Assembly: GCA_007570785.1 (NCBI GenBank)
Contig: ML664157.1
Coordinates: forward strand, 5,355,424 to 5,419,423
DNA: 64,000 nt
Direction of reading: 5' to 3'
Origin: Antilocapra americana
Taxonomy: Eukaryota; Chordata; Mammalia; Artiodactyla; Antilocapridae
In this document: piece after piece, positions 60,764 through 64,000 of the stretch
Position numbering within the stretch: the stretch's first letter is position 1
Layout of the letters: the number at the start of each line of letters is the position of its first letter
The notes under the pieces: generated by a model
Seen by the model: only the letters and a program-made list of their open reading frames with translations
What the model was told of the DNA's origin: nothing
The model's database searches: none
Made by a program: the position numbers and the translations under genes

Positions 60764-61515
60764 CACAATGAGATAACTATTTCACATCCACCTGGCTATA
60801 GAGTGGCTATAAATGAAAAAGATGGTAACAAATATTGCCAAGTACACAGTGTTGCAACCCTCATACATTGCTGGTGGGAATTTGAAATGATATGGCCACT
60901 TCAACAACAGTTTGGTAAATTCTTAGAAAGTTTAATCTACATTTATCTTACCCAATAATTCTACTTGTAGGTGTCTACTCAAGACTAATGGAAACACAGA
61001 CCTATGCAGAGACATATATGTAAATGTATTTAATAGCATTATTCATAATAGCTAAGAATTGAAAGAATTCAATCAACCCAAATATCAGCTGATAAATGGA
61101 TAAACCAAAGGTAGTATAGTCAACAGAATGGGTAAATCAAAGGTGATATAGTCATAGAATGGATAAACCAAAGGTAGTATAGTCAAAGAATGGAATACGA
61201 CTTAGCAATAAAAAGGAGTGAAACTCAGCTATAATATGGATGAATTAAAAAACGTTCTGCTAGGGAAAGAAACCAGATACAAAAGACCGCATACCATTTC
61301 AATGAAATGCCTAGAAGAGGCAAATCTATAGAGGTGGAAGGTATGTTAGGGCTGAGGGTAGGAGTGGAGAGATTAGCTGTAAGGGGATAAAGAATTTTAT
61401 TAAGGTGAGAAAAGCTGGATTATAATGGTGGTTTCACAACTATATAAATTAATTAAAAATCATCGAATTGTACATTTAAAATGGATGAAAATTATGTAAA
61501 TTATACCTGAATGAA
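60764..61515 (+). mobile_element. L1M ORF2 end and 3' UTR, right piece
   Basis: 'ctcatacattgctggtgggaatttgaaatg', 'catagaatggataaacc' and 'gaattgtacatttaaaatggatgaaaattatg' complete the L1M begun at 60380, down to its terminal region. Confidence 0.82.
61098..61191 (+). repeat. Three-copy 31-32 bp tandem repeat inside L1M
   Basis: Units 61098-61129, 61130-61160 and 61161-61191 each read GGATAAACCAAAGG(T/..), then 'tatagtca' and 'gaat', with few differences. Units 1 and 3 are more alike than either is to unit 2. Confidence 0.93.
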
Positions 61516-63055
61516 GTTAAAAAAGAACAAAGAGTACACAGAAAAGAAATAGATACAGGATAGCAATTCACTGTGCAATAATATGAGTTTTATAGACCAA
61601 GGAAAAGTACCTTATAAGCACATTCCTTATCATGTCTTGAAGACAGTGAAATGCAAAGTACATTTAGCAAGAGTTCCACCCCTTGATGTAGGTGTGGGGC
61701 ATTGCTCAGTGATCTGGATGATTCATTTATGAGTTTCTTCTTTTAGAATTTGGTTCAGAATCTAGAGACCCTGGCTGTGGGTGGTGATTTGTACTTTGGG
61801 GGAATCCATGCTCTCATTTTCTTAATTCCCACTGAAATTATGTGAATGAGTTGGGTCTTACTTAGTTCAGACATTATACATGGATTTTCTGGAATCAAAT
61901 TTGTCTTCCAGGTTTGGGAAATACTTTATTCTCCTCAAGTGGCTTGTGAGAGTTTCCTCTTCCCACCTCCATCTCTTTTACCACTTTCTCTAGATGAATT
62001 ACTTCCCCAAATTTGGTCATAGATCCTCATTTTTTCTTTTAGTTTTTCTCAAGAGTATTCATTTCCCCTTGGATGCTCAGCCATCACCTCTCTTCCATAA
62101 TCTTCCTTCCCTAAACTTCTGTTCGTGCTATCATCTGTGTTCCTCAGACTCTGCATCTCTAAACTTAACCTTTTTTCCCTGTCTTCACCAGAAGCCATTT
62201 TCCTTTCATCCCTCTTTATGAATATTTGCTTCAGCTCTTGGTCAAGAGAGTTTAAAACAAACCTCAGTACTGAATTGGATCGCTCTCCCTTGGTCAGTCA
62301 CTTATCTAGTCTTGCTACTTCTCCTGTTACAGTATCATTCCTCTGCGTCTGTCATCACCTTGCTGCTCAGATCAAGGCCCTCCTAGTTTCATGTGTGGCC
62401 CTGTACTGACCTCCTCTCTGGTCTTTCTGCTTCTTGCTTCTCTTCTCTCAGGTTCTTCCTGCTGCTTTTTGTTAGATTCTTCTTTCTAAATTACCCATGT
62501 CATCATGCTCTCTCACCCTAAATACAGTATGATAGGGAACTTGTCAAATTACAGTGACTAACAATATGTAAGGACTTATTTTTTTAGTGTTGCAGATTAT
62601 GGAGTGTGGAAGCCAGAAGATGCTGGCTTCTGATAATTAAAAGGTGGCTCTCAACTTTGGGAGAAATCTTCTTGTTCCATAATTAATCCTCTGAATCTGA
62701 TGACAATTGTACCTCCTCTATAGAATCATTATGAGGTTAAATTAGAATATATGTTTATAAATTGTGTGCTTTGTAAATGGAGCTTTTGTTTGTGGTGTTA
62801 CCATTAATCCTTGCCTACATGAAATTCAAGATCATTTTCATTTGATCAGGAATTCTTTATGCTAACTGTTGCCTTTCGTTTAACCCCCTGCCTTTCTTCA
62901 TACTGATTCCTGCTCTTGAATGGCCTCCTTTCTCCTCCTCTTTCCCTGTCTTGGGAGTCTCTACCTCCGCATCAGTGTTAACCATAATCTGATCTTTTCT
63001 GTGAGGTTATTGTCTAAAAGTCTACTCATGTTCCACACTCTGGGAATTATAAAGA
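61516..63055. other. Intronic-type DNA, pyrimidine-rich in 61930-62540
   Basis: The C/T-rich stretch 62260-62540 ('gatcaaggccctcctag', 'catgtcatcatgctctctcacc') resembles a diverged L2-type fossil. No exon was recognised. Confidence 0.4.
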
Positions 63056-63970
63056 TGGAGGGTAAGTTTCTGCCCTCAAGGAATTTAGAATCTAGTTGAG
63101 GATCCAGAAGTAAATAGACCACAAAATACAGAGTAGGAGGAGGAACGTTGTAGAAATCCAGACGTGGTGGTGTCCCCTGATGAAAAGAAGCAGAGGTCAA
63201 GGAGGTCCCATGGGAGCTTGGATGCCTGGGTTGTGGCTGGTTTTGCCAAATGTGAGATGGGAAAGAAACATGTGGAAATGTTCAGCATGGCCCAAGATAA
63301 CGTCATCTGCTAGGGAGATGATGGCCTCAAGTGGTAGAGAGATGTGACAGGTTTGGGGCACAGTGAGGAATGAGTGGCTGCTGATGCTGATGCAAAGCGC
63401 GGAGGAATGTTGTGGCCTTGCCAGTATTCGGCAGTGGCTGTGGGTCTCTTTCGCTGATAGTAGGGCCCATGAGAGGAGGAGCACGTGGAGGAATGGGTGG
63501 AGTTCAGATTTCCCTTTGTGGATTTCAGGTTGCCTACGTAGTATCTGTGTGGAGATGGCTACTGAGTAAGTCAAGTTGGGGTCTGGGGCCTGGGAAGGTG
63601 GCCCTGGCTGGTGGTGAACTTTGAAAGTTGACAGGAGATCAGATAGAAAAAGCAATGGGAATGAGTGTGATTGCCCATGATGACCCTGTCCAATAGACTG
63701 AGAATAGGAGAGGGCTGACTTTGAAGTTTTTCGGGAGCAATTCTCCAGAAAGGGAAGTGCCTAGAGAAGTGGTCAGAGAACTGGGAGGATTATCAGACAA
63801 GATTCATGTCCGGTGAACCGAGACTTGAGGTTATGAAATAAGCGGTTGTGACTAGGTTTATCCTGCAGGGAAGTCAAGAGGCCTCGGACAGCAGAGTGCC
63901 GTTGGATGGAGCTCAGTAACCGAGTGGTCACTGTTGGTCTTTGTCAGAGCTGCGTAAGGCATGCTGTCTG
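63056..63970 (+). repeat. Ancient interspersed repeat, possibly LINE-derived, unassigned
   Basis: 'gtaagtcaagttggggtctggggcctgg', 'gaagtcaagaggcctcggacagcagagtgccgttggatgg' and 'tcactgttggtctttgtcagagc' recall a widespread old mammalian repeat (L2-like). I cannot name it with certainty. The 152-codon minus frame (63197-63655) is antisense to it and not credible as a gene. Confidence 0.4.
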
Positions 63971-64000
63971 AGTGTGGGGGGCAGAGGCAGAGGCCTGACG

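Noticed and set aside
61098..61191. CRISPR-like direct repeats
   Set aside because: The three units are contiguous with no spacers and lie inside an L1 remnant of a mammalian genome.
63197..63655. 152-codon minus-strand open frame
   Set aside because: It lies antisense to an ancient repeat-like stretch and has no domain, no conserved motif and no plausible splice context. It looks like a compositional accident.
1..64000. Other P2Y receptors (P2RY12, P2RY13, P2RY14) and MED12L exons
   Set aside because: They were expected nearby by synteny, but no frame with their motifs was found in either strand of this window.

Overview
The window is nuclear DNA from a ruminant, almost certainly a bovid. 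Ruminant-lineage retroposons are scattered throughout it: BovB LINE fragments, tRNA-Glu-headed Bov-tA/BovA SINEs, one Bov-A2 dimer, CHR-type SINEs and bovine-type L1 3' ends. Older mammal-wide repeats (MIR, L2, MER5-like hAT, L1M) lie among them. The species cannot be fixed from the sequence. There is no prokaryotic or plasmid-like content, no CRISPR array and no tandem gene cluster.

Only one protein-coding gene can be supported: GPR87, an orphan P2Y12-like G-protein-coupled receptor on the minus strand. Its last coding exon (52192-53234) carries almost the whole receptor. A short upstream coding exon (58307-58340, within exon 58307-58357) supplies the first 11 codons and one base of codon 12. 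Joined, they encode 358 residues, the length of mammalian GPR87, with an intact frame, canonical splice sites and a poly(A) signal about 50 bases past the stop. The promoter and first noncoding exon are not recognised and probably lie beyond the window.

In human and mouse GPR87 lies inside an intron of MED12L on the opposite strand, between P2RY14 and P2RY13. By synteny the rest of the window should be MED12L intron and GPR87/P2RY14 intergenic DNA. I found no MED12L exon by eye and no other P2Y receptor frame.

Layout. 1-4345 is a decayed L1 with 5' UTR, ORF2 remnants and 3' UTR, holding a nested antisense L1. 4.3-19 kb is mostly unique intronic-type DNA with isolated BovB, SINE and MIR copies and a 50-bp Z-DNA-type tract. 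19-36 kb is denser in BovB, SINEs, CHR, L2 and an L1M split by BovB. 36-49 kb holds an unassigned ancient repeat, a perfect 21-bp inverted repeat at the edge of a truncated L1, a hAT fossil and an inverted SINE pair. 49-52 kb is AT-rich and repeat-poor. 52-58.4 kb is GPR87. 58.4-64 kb holds MIR, an L1M split by a CHR SINE with a small tandem repeat, and ancient unassigned repeat DNA.

No undescribed multi-gene system is visible. The observations worth a second look are structural: inverted repeats, nested insertions and non-B DNA tracts.
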